DNA of 64,000 nucleotides from Sphagnum compactum. Lineage: Eukaryota > Bryophyta > Sphagnopsida > Sphagnales. The translations under genes and the position numbers were made by a program. Of the stretch, positions 47,354 through 59,900 are shown piece after piece. The number at the start of each line of letters is the position of its first letter. The stretch's first letter is position 1. The notes beneath the pieces are model-generated. The model searched no databases and was not told the origin of the DNA. It saw nothing but the letters and a program-made list of their open reading frames with translations. The DNA lies in assembly GCA_965153455.1 (NCBI GenBank), contig OZ234497.1, positions 5,766,001 to 5,830,000 on the forward strand. The letters are read 5' to 3'.

Positions 47354-49269
47354 AAATGCAAGCAAGATTTTCAATCGGAGAAAATCGCACAAAAAGGGAG
47401 AGCCCCACTTCCTGTATACAAGAAAGTAGGTCTTTTACAGAGTTTTTTTGTTTGGCATGATAGAATTGACCCAATCATTTATTGCTCTCCTTGCATTCGT
47501 GCATTGTGTAGTTGTTCTCTGATGCTTTTACAAATACAGGCTCAGGCTGTATTTGATTACTGCAGAAGACCATTTGTGGATGGCCTTAAAATTGATGGCC
47601 TTTCTTTACTGGCGAGCTCCAAGAACTCCTTGTCAACTGCTTGCCATTTGTGCATTGCCCTTCTAGAGAGGTGGGTTTTTGGTTGCTAAAGATATAAATC
47701 ACAATATTAGAGTCAGGAAAGCCATTTCAAAGTTTCAGAATGTACATGCTAGACAACATCCCTTGAGGCAAGGAGAGCATCCATCCAGTCCCTCTAAATG
47801 ACCTTTACTAGCTGCGTACTACTGCCCAGCAGACTTGTTTTAAGGTAGGTGGCCCTTTGGCCATGGAATAAGAGTTTTCTTTTTATTTCATTGTATCTTT
47901 GACAGAATTTGATTCACTGCAGGTCTATGGGCACTACTGTCTTCCAAAGAAGACTCCAATCTCTTTTGGTTTCCACGTGTATTGAATTGTTTTTACGGAT
48001 TTTGAAGGAAAATTGTCCCTTTTAGAGCTCATCAACAGAGTTTTGTTGTACAAATTATCTTTGCTCTCTGTTAGCAGGCTGTACATGCTGCTTATTGCCT
48101 AATTCTAAATCCAATACCAGCCAATACAGAGCCTTCATCACTTCATAATTGGTAATTACATTTGGATTTGGGGTGACAAGGTAGTACAAAGCATGTATTA
48201 GTTAATGGTATCCAAAATAAAGGGAGCCCTTAGTTCTCACAAATAGGAGCACGGCAGATTTTTCTTAACTGGATAGTTCTGTACTAGACATCTTCACTAG
48301 ACATGAAGATGTACAAAGATGTACAAACTCTGTGGAATTTACCCAGTGTACCAGTTCACAGACTCGTGACATCCCCTCAGATCTGATGTTCTACACTTCT
48401 ACCTGCTGCTCTTGGTGCTATGCTTCATCTGGGCAGACCCATCAACATTTAAGATTGCAGAGACCGCACAGTGGAAAACTCAAGCACCAATCCTCTGAAT
48501 CACACAGCCTAAGGCCTGACTTTGACTTTGAGAGTGATTCACACTTCCCACCAAGTCCTAAGATGTCAACATTCATTTTCAAAGCATGTGCAGTACAGAA
48601 CAAAAGCCCAGAATCATCCCCCGCCAAAAAAAAAACAACTCAACTCTGCATGACTCAAAGGTTTATTACACCTCCCTCTTCATCCTAAATTTACCTGCTG
48701 CCGCACCTCTCTTGCTACATAGCATCTCACTACTACCTCTGTGCAACTGTCTTCCTCTCCAAAGCACCTGCATAACAAGTCGATTGTGTGCCTACTTCCA
48801 TCACTCATTACTATCTCTGTGCAACTGTCTTCTTCTCCAACACACCTCCATCGCACAACCATATCGTGCCTCAAAAGCATACATTGTTTAGACTTGCAAC
48901 AATCAAATGTTGATTCTTCCATGGTGGGTTGGGTAATAGTAATGGAGAACATAAAAATGTTTTTGCGACCATTTCACTGAAATGATTAGATTTGGATAGT
49001 AAGCGAGCAACAACCATGTAAAAATACCCTGAATATGATGAGAACATAATTCATCTAAAGACAAGTAACAAAATATTGCAAAATCCTTGGGACATAGCTA
49101 AGCATCACAGCCTCCCTTGAAGCACAATACATCATCAATACGTACATATGAGCACCAAACATGGTTCGTAAGTAGGTTGAAAATGTAGTCAGTCTGCAGT
49201 TAATAGAGGGGTAATTAAGTTATTTCAAAGCAAGAAATGGGCTGAAATATAATATAATCTTCGGGTTCC

Positions 49270-49520
49270 AACAATACCCTTGTTGGATCAACATTCATCA
49301 ATAGGTAGGCTATGTAGGTGAGGTTACAAATGGGATGCACGTCATAGGTAGTAGTAGATAGTTGGGTTCATGTAGGTTGGTAGTATATGAGAGGCAATAA
49401 ATAGGTGGTACAAAAGTAGGGTAGGTATGGAAGCAAGTAAGTAGGTACAAAAAAAATAGTTAGTTGAGTAAGTAGGTACACAAGCAAGTAGGTACGTATA
49501 CAAGTAGGTAGTAAATCGAA
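49270..49520. repeat. GTAGGTA-rich simple-sequence region
   Basis: Many copies of GTAGGT, AAGTAGGTAC and AGTAAGTAGG are scattered through about 250 bp with spacers of 10-30 bp. It reads as a decayed short-unit satellite without strict periodicity. Confidence 0.65.
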
Positions 49521-50868
49521 AGTAAATAAAAAGTAGGATGGATTGTATAAAAGGAACCATGGAAACCATTGTAGTTAGCACTATTACAAGAGCTCAATGG
49601 GGAAAAGTGATAGGTAAATGCATGTGAATGATCATCAAATAATTAACCACTTCGGATACCCATGAGACAGGAATACAAAGGCAAAGTGCTTCCTCTCCAC
49701 ACTTCCATAGTGCATCATGAGCTGGTGGGTGCTGGTTCACTCGGGTGGTGATCAGCGGGTTCTTTTTGTGTGCGAATTTTTGTCAAAAGGCAAATCAAAA
49801 AGGTGCTTGTGAATAGGAAAGTGGGAAAAGAAATTATTTTAAAGTTGTGTGGTCAAATGTGTCACAATTGTTGGGTTTTGTTCTCATCTATAGTTCCCAC
49901 CTCTGTCACTTGGATGCCACCTCACCCATAGATGGTTTGTGATGGAGAGGTCAAATCCTATCGTTGAAAATTAGAGTGTTGTGCTCACACAACTCCTTTC
50001 TCCTACATTCGTTGCTTGAACTTCTTTGCTTTGTGTTGAGTTCATCACCTCCACCCAACAATCTTTCATGCCTCTTTGCCACTTGCCATAACACATCAAG
50101 ATTTTCCAAAATTTTGCAAGTAATTGTTGAAGATGCATGATAACGGAAGTTCCTTTGGAGGTCGGTTGTTAAAGTTGTGAAGTTGTGCAATGTAAACATG
50201 AACTTTGGACTTTGGAGCCTTAAAAACTATTGAACATTATTGATCACCATCATTGGCTACGTCACTGTTCATTGTCACCCATGATTCGTCATTCATGAAT
50301 CATTTTTTCATGATGATTATAAAAATGTCAATCCTTGTTAATTCCTCATTATCGATTGCAATGTTTTTTTTTTATCATGTTGTGGTTTTAGTGTTCTCAT
50401 GCAGTGATTTCCATTAACATCCCAGTGCAATCATGATGTTCACAACTTATTAAAGCTTGTCATGGTGGTGTTGTGCACATTGCAACCACAACCTATCACA
50501 TTTGGTTTTTTTTTTGTTTTTGTTTTGGTCCATTTGAAGTTGCAAACTATGGTGTTTCATGCAATGATTGTCATTCCCATCTTGACACAATTCTGATGCT
50601 CACAATTCATTAAATTTCATCTTGATAGTGTTATGCACACTTCAGTTGCAGTAGCCCATGACATTTGTTTTGGTCCATTTGAAATTGTGAATTCATTATT
50701 GTAGCTTATGTTTCATGTGTTGTGTTTCGTGAAGTGACTGATCAATCACCATCACGAGGAATCATCGTCACCATCAAAATTTCAATGATTTCAATCGTGG
50801 GGCACTTGCACACTATAAACAACAAACTATTGTGGTTGCCATTTGTGATTTTTTGTTTGATTTTGGTG

Positions 50869-51090
50869 CATTTGAAATTCATTGTGATGTTGTTGCAGTC
50901 CATCACAATTGCCTTTTGTGATTTATTTTTATTTTGGTGCATTTGAAATTCATTGTAATGTTGTTGTAGTCCATCACAATTGCCCTTTGTGATTTATTTT
51001 TATTTTGGTGCATTTGAAATTCATTGTAATGTTGTTGTAGTCCATCACAATTGCCCTTTGTGATTTATTTTTATTTTGGTGCATTTGAAG
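50869..51090. repeat. Minisatellite, 71-bp unit, about three copies
   Basis: The unit runs GCATTTGAAATTCATTGTRA through GTTGTTGYAGTCCATCACAA and a TTGCCYTTTGTGATTTATTT stretch. It repeats at about 50869, 50940 and 51010, with a partial fourth from 51081. Copies 2 and 3 look identical. Confidence 0.9.
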
Positions 51091-51469
51091 ATTGTTGTCA
51101 TGTTATTATAATGCATTTCCATTTCACACTTGTCTTGTTGGTCTCAATCCTACAAGGAGTCCATTGCCATAATTTTTTTGATCATGTTCATGGTTTCGTT
51201 TTTTGTAGGCAATAATCCATGATCCATCATCATCATGGTGCATGATGCCCAAATAACAATCCATTGTCATCGGCCAAGCAACAATTGATGTTGAGAGTTG
51301 TTTAAATGTGATGCAAAATTTGCACATGAATTGAAGGCAAAGATAAGCTCTTGGTTCCAAAGTGGGATTTTCTATGGAAACATGATGGTTTTCATAAACA
51401 AATAGCCATGTCAAGGGTAAAAACAGGAGACCGTTATTTTTTGAAAATGAATTTTCACGTGGCCAATGA

Positions 51470-53340
51470 TAAGTTGCATTTTTCTAAAGGTTTTAAAACA
51501 AGGTTGCAGTAAATAACTCATGATGTAATTCAAGTTGATAGGAAGAAAAAGATTGTGCAATTTGCTTTGATTTTCCATTTGCTTAATCATGGTTGTCCTA
51601 GGACAAATAACACAACAATGAGAAAATTATTTGTTCAATTGAATGTTCATAACAATCCAATGAAATGTTGGTTTGATGGGGCATGTTGGGAGATGGCAAA
51701 TTGTATGTGTGAATAAGATTTTAAAAACTCAAAAATTTGTGGTTATTGGGAGGTTTATTTCTTAAATGTAGATGATGTTATTACTACTCATAATAACTAA
51801 TTATAGATTTTAGTCCATGTGTATGTGATGCAAGCATGGAAATTAAGGGTGCCTATCCTCTTCACACTTCAAGGGGTTAATGTAAACAATCTAACCTTTT
51901 TCATTACACAATCCCTTATGTAACAAGGAAGGTTAACTAGAAAGGAGTGGGGTGAGAAGCTCATTTGCTTTGGTGGAAATGGAGTTTTTCTTTTTTTAGG
52001 GATGCCACATTGGAAGACATTTCAATGAAAGGAAAAACATTCTTGTTACATGAATGAAGTAGCATTGTATGGCCCACAGAACAATCCTTGTAGTACAAGC
52101 TTTCTCAAACGTACCGATGGTGTCCAAATTGGAAGATTTGCTCCAATCCTTGTATGTTTATTATTTGAACTCCCCTAAGTGTCATTTCAAATTCATTAAG
52201 CTTGTCAAGATTGTGGAAACATGACGACTTAAGATTTTTCAAAAATGTTAAGATTTAGTGGATTTCAATAATGGAACCTTTGAAATGTGTTCCAGTAAAA
52301 TAAAATACATTGATTGTGAAGATGTCACAAGAAAACATTAACATTGCTCAAGCAAGGTTGAATTTCAACCTCCTTTGTGATCTTCACACTTTTTTAACCT
52401 TTTACTAGTTATTATCATTGTTGGATGCAATTAACGTTTTGATCAAGTTTTTTCAAGGAACGAATGTTTTCATTTGTAATTTCATAGCAATAGTCAAGAT
52501 ATGTTAAACTGATCTTTTTATGATGTATTTTGATCCATTGACGAGCCATCAACATGAACATTTTCAAGTTTTTTGTGACATTGTGAACAATAGTTATACC
52601 ACAATCACCTAAGTTGGGTTATTGACCTCAACAACGATATGGAAACCTTATCTTTTCATATGGTTGATCAATCCTATCAAGCTCACATTTTTTTATGCAG
52701 TTGTTGGGGTAATTCAACCTATGTGTAGGGATTTTTTTTTGGTTTTGATTGCACAAGTGAAATGCCAATGTGTTGTTGCAACTCAAATGCTTGTGATAGA
52801 ATTAAAGAAGTTTTTATGGATTTAAAGTCAATAAATGGCCTCAACATTGTATATCTTCAATTTTGGATGCAATTAAATGTAAATTTATTTTTTTTTTTAC
52901 ATCTTAATGTCATCAAGAATCATTATTATGAATTTTGAAAAGGGTGAAACTTTCATTAAATCAAGTTGCTAAACCTTTGAATGTTAATATCTTAGACATG
53001 CAAAAATCCATGTTTAAGCTTGTTATGAAAGCATAAGCAATCAAGGCGATGCTTAAACCATTTGATATGAATCCAATTACAAAGTTGTGGGTCACAATTA
53101 CCAATAATTCATTATTGTGTCAATGTCTAAGTGAATATATGAAGCTAGCAAATAATAGCAAATTGAATTTATGTTTGGTTCAATGGAAGATGAAGATATT
53201 TTTTCCACTCTTGCATTCATGAAGGATGAATTACGCAATTGGTTGGGGTAGCATTTTGATATGATTGTTCACATGTTTGCACAAGAGTTTTTTATTCAAG
53301 ATAACTTCTTTTTATCATGAAGCCATTATTAGTTGGGAAA
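51470..53340 (+). pseudogene. Decayed hAT-type transposase (ZNF862-like)
   Basis: Plus-strand fragments in the right order match the plant hAT-like group related to animal ZNF862 and C17orf113. About 51550-51710 reads QFALIFHLLNHGCPRTNNTT then KLFVQLNVHNNPMKCWFDGA. About 52060-52240 reads HCMAHRTILVVQAFSNVPMV and KLEDLLQSLYVYY. About 53180-53330 reads MEDEDIFSTLAFMKDELRNW and MFAQEFF, the C-terminal hAT dimerisation region. The enzyme would move DNA by cut-and-paste. Stops and frame changes occur throughout, so it is dead. Terminal inverted repeats and an 8-bp target duplication were not found. The identity rests on my recollection of this family's conserved words, not on a search. Confidence 0.7.
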
Positions 53341-56300
53341 AACAAAAAATGTGAATTGGTGTTGCCACTTAAAAACGGGTGTTGGGTTTTGATTAGTTTT
53401 TTATGTTTTAGTGATTTTGTTTCCACAATATGGGCAAGCATAGCGACATGTTGTGTTCAAACTTCATCATGAGATTTATTAACATTTGGGTTTGGTGGGT
53501 GAAACTTTTAGTTGCATTGGGCGAAGTCTATTATTTGATTAGGGTTCAACTCCCTTCCAAAGTTTGAAATTTCTATTTAAAAAGTGTTCATCATTATTTT
53601 TGGTGGAGGTTAACACCCCTTCCTAATAGCTTGGGTACCTATTAGTGTTGCACATGTAAGTGTAAATAGGTGATTTTCATGCCATATAAAATCATATATA
53701 TATAAATTTTTACATTTAAACACCGTATTTTTACACTTACATTATTTGTTGGCCATATTTTGGGATTTACATCTACACAACATGTATACATATATTTATG
53801 AAATACATCTATGTCATTTCATTGCATAAGTGTAAATAAAAATGCAATATCTTCATTTTTATATAAAATTTAATCTTCAATGAACTTGGCAAATGCATTA
53901 CCTTCATTTTGTTATGAACCCTAATACTGTTTTGGAAGTGGAGTTTGTTCAAGAAACAAACAAAAAGGTAGGAAAAGGAAAGGGGCAAATACTAAGCACA
54001 AGGGGAAAAAAGGAAGGAGGTAACTAAAATGAAAATTAAATATAAAGCATGGAAGAATGATATTTTGTCAAGTTGCTTTCATTGTGGTCTTGTGAGCTCC
54101 CCCATTTCCTCCCTTTTGTTTAGGTTGTTATTAAATGTAATTGATGACATTGTCATTTTGCAACTATTTGTGTTGTTACAAGTTCCAACAATTACCTATT
54201 CCAAATGAATTTTATAGTTTATATTCTTTATCCATTTTTCAATTTTGCATTCCTTTTTCTTAAGGTTGTATTGCAACTATTTTCATTGTGATCTTACATA
54301 CCTAGTAGGGTTTTAAATGTAGGGTGAACTCCCCTAGGTTGTTCCTCTTCATCTGCATTTTTGTAAATGGAAGTGGTGACGTTGTGATCATCTTGCAACT
54401 CCTATCATTGCTGCAAGTCTCATTAAATCCTTGTTTACGACGAGCACAATTAATGGAAAAAACATTTAAAATTTATAATTTTGGTATTTCTATGCAATTT
54501 GTCATGTCAAAAAAATGTGACACATAAGGTAAAAATGTTCACAAAATGAACTTTAATGGATGTTTTTTCTTGTTGCCTTTTTATCCATCCTAACTTGCAT
54601 CACCCCATGGTCATCTTGCACATCTTTCATCATGGTTTTGCTTTGTTCACAAAACCATAGCTGTCAATTATAAGTGGGAACTACAATACCTTTTTTTGCA
54701 AATCATAAACTCTAAGGATAGTGTGAAATGCAGTGCCTTCTTTTTTTTAAACCTTAACTTTTTATTATAGTGGGAATGCAATACCCCCATTTTGTGGGGG
54801 AAATGACCATAATACCAAATTATCTTTTACAAATGTATATTCCATTTGATCTTTTTGTGTTTTCTTTACATGGAATGTACAATAAACCTCCTTTATAATC
54901 ATGCCCTTGGTGACCACTTTTTTGTGACACTAATGAATTGTGATTTAAATGTGTATAGTCACATACCATATAAACCCTTACAAGATTGTGACTATAGACA
55001 AAAATCTTACAAAACGACAATTTTATGCTAGAATAAAGGTGTCAATTGTTCAAATTTTTTACATGGCTTATTCTAAGTTCTACTATGCATTATTAAACTT
55101 GAAAACGGTTGTGATTTTTGCATGTTTCAATGTGACAATTTACATTGAGTTTGAGCTCTTTAATTATTAGTTTGTGGATCTTGTCAACTAGATTTTTTTA
55201 ATTAAATTTTTTTACTTTCTTGGCAAGTTCACATATTTTTCGTTTGTTTGCACAAAAAAGTTGTTTTTTTCTTTTCTTTTCATCTGGGTTCATTCTTGTT
55301 AGTTTGCACAACTTGAACACAAAACAACACTAACATTGCCAAAAGGAATTACAATTTACAAAACCCTAATATTTGACTTAGATTTTTTTCATTATAATCA
55401 CATTTACCAAAAAAAGTTTGGCAAACATTTTGTGCTACTAATAAGTGTGATAATGACTCTAATGAATGGTATTTCTTCCTAAAACAGATGGTTACCAAAA
55501 AAATGTGTGACACAAACAAAAATGTGACTAAAATGGGCATGATTATAAAAGGGGTTTATTGGACAAGAGTTTAATTTTGATTCATAAATGTTTTACTTTA
55601 CAACAATCAAAGTGAAAAAAAAATGATTCACGCTTTGGTTTTTATGTGTAAGCCCATGACGAGTGAATGTTTTTTTTTAAAACTTAGAGATTTTAAGCCC
55701 ATTGCCAAATAAAAAACACAACCTCAATTTCTTGAATGAGTAACTCTTTCCTATCTCTTATTTCCAAATGATCTTACATTGATATCCTATATCTTTCCTA
55801 TCTCCTTACTTCAAGATGATACTTTTCCATGCCTTTTCACCCATAGGTGTCATTATAAACAACAAAACCTATCACAACCAAGAATCTTGATTGCTAGAAA
55901 TATTACTCAAAAATCCCCATTGATAAAAAAACATTATTGACTTTGCATAAACAAGCCAAGTTTTGAGTTTATGGTTTATAATATGTAAAATCATCTAATT
56001 TATCTTTTGGGGGGGGGGGGGGGGTGGGAGGTCACCTTTAATTTTTGCAATGAGCCACTTTGATTGGCCAATCACCAAAAAAAAAAAAAATCTAAAACTT
56101 CGAACACTGCCCTTAATAGAATTTTGCACTCCCAAGATAAAATTATAGAAGTGCTTCCTTTGGCCTGCTGCCTATATACGTCACAAGAGCTGAACTTTGG
56201 ATAGAGGTTATTATGGGATGTGGTCCTGTTGGGGACATCTTGGGTAACGCATAATAATACTTGGGCAACATGTTGGGAATGCATTGGAACATGGTGAAAA

Positions 56301-56384
56301 CGCATTAAGAACATGATGAGAACACTTTGAGAACATATTGGGGAACATCAAAATCCAAGATATCCAACCTGGACCCAAACTGGT
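53341..56384. other. AT-rich spacer with a G16 tract
   Basis: No gene is supported. There is a run of 16 G followed by TGGGAG at 56009-56030 and A/T homopolymers. Short open frames lack recognisable motifs. Confidence 0.5.
56009..56030. repeat. Poly(G) tract, G-quadruplex-prone
   Basis: Sixteen consecutive G residues then TGGG can form intramolecular quadruplexes. It lies about 0.9 kb upstream of the GTPase gene's start codon. Its length may be affected by assembly error. Confidence 0.8.
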
Positions 56385-56590
56385 TTTGGCGTTTCCTTTT
56401 TCCTGAGCGCCTCCACAGCTGCTAAATATATTTTCACTGCTTCTTCTGCATGTACCATAATTACTATAATTACTCTCGAACCTTGTGCATTAAATACTGA
56501 GTTTCAGCATTTTCATTCTAAGAGATTTAATAAAATTTCATTACTTTGCGAATATCGCTGATAGAGGGGATAGGGGGTGAAAGAGAGGGT
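56385..56590 (+). repeat. Dispersed block, copy 2, in the GTPase gene's upstream region
   Basis: This copy matches 20835-21020 in the same orientation, with a few insertions of 5-20 bp (for example near CTTGTGCATTAAATA). It lies 330-540 bp upstream of the ATG at 56922, where a promoter or 5' leader would be. Either it is part of an ancestral GTPase promoter that was copied next to the HSP gene, or it is a mobile repeat that landed in both places. Confidence 0.75.
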
Positions 56591-56921
56591 GACTTTACAG
56601 ATAACTTTATTGTCCATCACCATTTTTTGACCCTGAAGATTACGAATCATTAAAGTCTCGCCGTCTCGATCCTGTCTGCAGCTGCGTGTGAGTGACGATT
56701 TTAGCGAGAGCTTGCAAAATTGGGAAGACGTGAGGACGAGGAGGTGATGATCTTGGTGCTTTGCAGATTGTGAGGATGCGAACGAGGCGGAGTGTTTGAC
56801 AGCAGTAGAGTATTTAGTGTTTTTACAGTATTTTTTTGGTAGCGGAGTGTTTTGTGTTTACTCAAGAATCAGAGAGGTGCTTGTGTTATCGAGATTGGGT
56901 GTATCCTGAGGGTGAGAAGTA

Positions 56922-59900
56922 ATGGGTGGCAGATACGCGTATAGCTTCGACGAGGAAGGATGGCAAAGCTATCACGATGAGCATGAGCAGAGTCTGGGAA
57001 ATGCAGCAGCAATGGGGAGTGCCGACGCTGGGGAGGAAGATGTTATCATGGAGGATCCGGAAGCTGGCGTTACTGCTGCTGTTGTTGAGCAGGTTGGTGC
57101 TGGAGCTGCCACTGACTTGACTGAAGTTGCTCATCATCATAGTCAGGGCGTTCATGATACGCGCTTGTACAATCTGATGCGTATCATATCAGACAAACAG
57201 GACTTGAGTTTCGTGGAGAAGGTTGTGTTACCTAAAGAAGAGATCTTCAGTCTCTGTAACAAGCTACTACGAAATTCGGCCAGAGTCGCTGGCCATGATC
57301 GTCAGGACTTGATCGATTTTTGAGTCGCTGAACTCTTCAGCGTTGCGGACTGTTGGTTTCTATGGTCACAAAGACGTGATTGTAGAAATTTTCAGCAGAG
57401 TTGTTGGAATCGTGGACCGTGACACAATCAGGAGGATGCGAGATGGAACGCTTCAGCCGGGTTTGCACGCCGCTGTACACGAGCACACACTCTACCTTCT
57501 CTACTGGCATCAGGGTGAACACCTGTCGAATGCAACCAAAAAAGACATCTCCTGCACCTGCATCAGATATTTGGTAGAGCTTTGTGACATCGTGCACATC
57601 TGTCTGAATTCAGCGGGTCTTGGCGACATGTTGCCAGCGTCCGGACGGAATTTCCCCCAAAAACAGCGCGTGCAACGACTCAAGATTTCAGTTGTGAAAG
57701 CGTCAGAGAACGACTTGAAGATCAGAGCCGGTTTTCAAGCCAACCTTCCGAAGATGCCTCTCGTTGTGACATCGCCTTGCACTACAACCGTGTGTGAGGA
57801 ACCCGAACAATCATGAAGCCAGTTCGCAAGCTATCGTCTCACGGAGGGATTTCACCACGCAGCAATCCTAGTTGCAACAGAGCGGCCTCCTATATCTCAT
57901 CCCCGTCAGTATTGCGAGACTTTCAAAGTGCAAGAATTTCCTGGCATTGTGAAGCAATGGGAGGCAGAGAATAATCTTGACCTCCGTTCGCTGGAACAAA
58001 AGGAGTTTCTCCTGTTTTTAGAGTGTAGTGAGTCGGAGGCTTTTCGCGAATATGGCATCTTAATGGAGAACTTGGCGAAGAGACAATCCGACCAGCGCAA
58101 CAAACAATACGATCTTGATACCCTAGTAGCTGAGCAAGAAGGGCGTGCCTTGCAGATTGCCAGAAGAGGGGTGTCAGCCTTCCTGACACAATACTATCCC
58201 TGGGAGGAAGTTTTGCTATCCGATCGCATGACTGGCTTTTCAGAAGATCGCCAGGCTTCCAGACCAAGTGCAGATTCTGCGAGCAGCATCACATCAGTTG
58301 GGCCTGATTCAGGCGTAATTGTAAGTAAACCCACAAGTTTGCTAAGGCTCCAATTTGTACTTCAATGCATTTGCTGCACTCTGTTATCCTCAAGGTTCTA
58401 GAGATTAGATCCGGGTTTCTGGTGCAGAATGCTTAGCTTAAGAATCGGATACAGGAGAAGAAGTCATAGCTTTTGTATATGGAAAAGACTCTTGACTACA
58501 GATTTCAGGGAAGTAGATGCTTGCTTGTTCAGGGGACAAGAAAAATCCCACCTGAAGCTTACCCTCACAATTAGAAGCTTGTTATTGTGGAGATTTCTCT
58601 GCAATTTCATTTAGTATATGGCAGGCCGGTAGCTAAGGTACAAGTTTCTCCATGCCAAAAACCATGACATTCCTTTGGTCTTCTGGCTACTGCATTTAAG
58701 TTTTTTTTAATTTCGGTTTTTGCAGGGAGCTGATTCCAACAGTGGACAGTGGCAACATGTGGGGAATGCTTCAAATGGTGAATTGGGTATGGACACTATG
58801 ACTGGGGAGGCCTTTGGTTCCCAGCTTGAACTCGAGATGTGTGGGGTGTGGATCAAAGGGTTTAGGGCTACTTCCTCTGAATCACAGCTCTTGTTTCTTG
58901 GATCTGAAATCAGTTTCATGGCATCACCAACTGAAGCCGAGACTTTCCCTACAATTAAGAGTCTTAGGAAGAAGGAGCGCTTCATCATAAGTGAGAGCAA
59001 GCACTCTGGGGTTGGGCCATTAGGACCTGTCTGGTATGGTCAAGAGTATTGCCTACAGGTGAGTGACAATAATGAGCACACTAAAGAACTGACTATCAGA
59101 TTCTCAACCAGGGAGGGACAATGTGAAGCAGGGCCTGTTCTGATATGCCAGCCCATATTTATCACACTACAACAGAATCATTCATATGGTGGTAAACATT
59201 TGAGATTCAAGGTTGAACATGGCATCAAAGTTCACAAAGTTCCAGAATCAGACCCTATGAAGAGCTGGATAGCTTCTTTTCCTGATCTCCTAATATTGGA
59301 CTCTCTTAAGAAACGAGCATCACTTGTTGGTTTTGCCATTGAGACTTGCATCAGGCCAATCCTTGCTTCACACAATCTTCAGATCCATGATCATCTACAA
59401 TCACTAATTCAGGTGATGATTTCTGGTTCTTTTGATGAGTTCTCTTCATCTGCGCACTTGTCCAGTAACGTGGTTAACTGCCTTCAAAGTGAGTGGACAA
59501 AGATCCAGAGCCAAGGATTGCCAGCAGATGTTGAAGAGATGCCTCCTGACAGAGAAGTGATAATTGCATGTTGTGACATCTAGAAGAAAGTCAGAGATGC
59601 ATTCCATGCCAAAGTGGCCATGATGGTGAAGAATAACATAGTGCCACACTTGAGAACAAAAGTCAGGAATGACCTTGACCAGGAGATAAAGGAGCTCGAA
59701 GAGCATGCCGAAGATGAGGAGAGGTCCTACATAATGAACCTGCGACAGAATTTCTCACAGAAGAGATCAGAGCTTCCAACCCTTTCAATCACAGGTTGCT
59801 CACCAAAGGACAGGACCACAGTTGGTAAGATCACTAACTGGTTTCGACGATCGCCCAATGACAGCTCTATTGTCATCAATTTTACCAAAGAGGTGAGTCA

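Larger units (their letters stand above)
47354..51430. other. Spacer downstream of the methyltransferase gene
   Basis: The first few hundred bases are probably the 3' UTR and old exon-like sequence of moderate GC content. A diverged tandem pair lies at about 48728-48860 (TCTGTGCAACTGTCTTCYTC in both units). A stretch rich in GTAGGTA/AAGTAGGTAC words lies at about 49270-49520. A minisatellite lies at 50869-51090. No gene is supported. Confidence 0.45.

Noticed and set aside
47504-47689. Extra exon after the SET domain
   Set aside because: The methyltransferase frame ends cleanly after the post-SET Cys motif and FMN at 47353, which is the normal C-terminus of this family. The later frame has no motif.
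57814-57816. TGA read as selenocysteine or programmed recoding in the GTPase gene
   Set aside because: Land plants are not known to use selenocysteine, a frameshift and a TAG are also present, and ordinary decay explains all of them. Kept only as an alternative.
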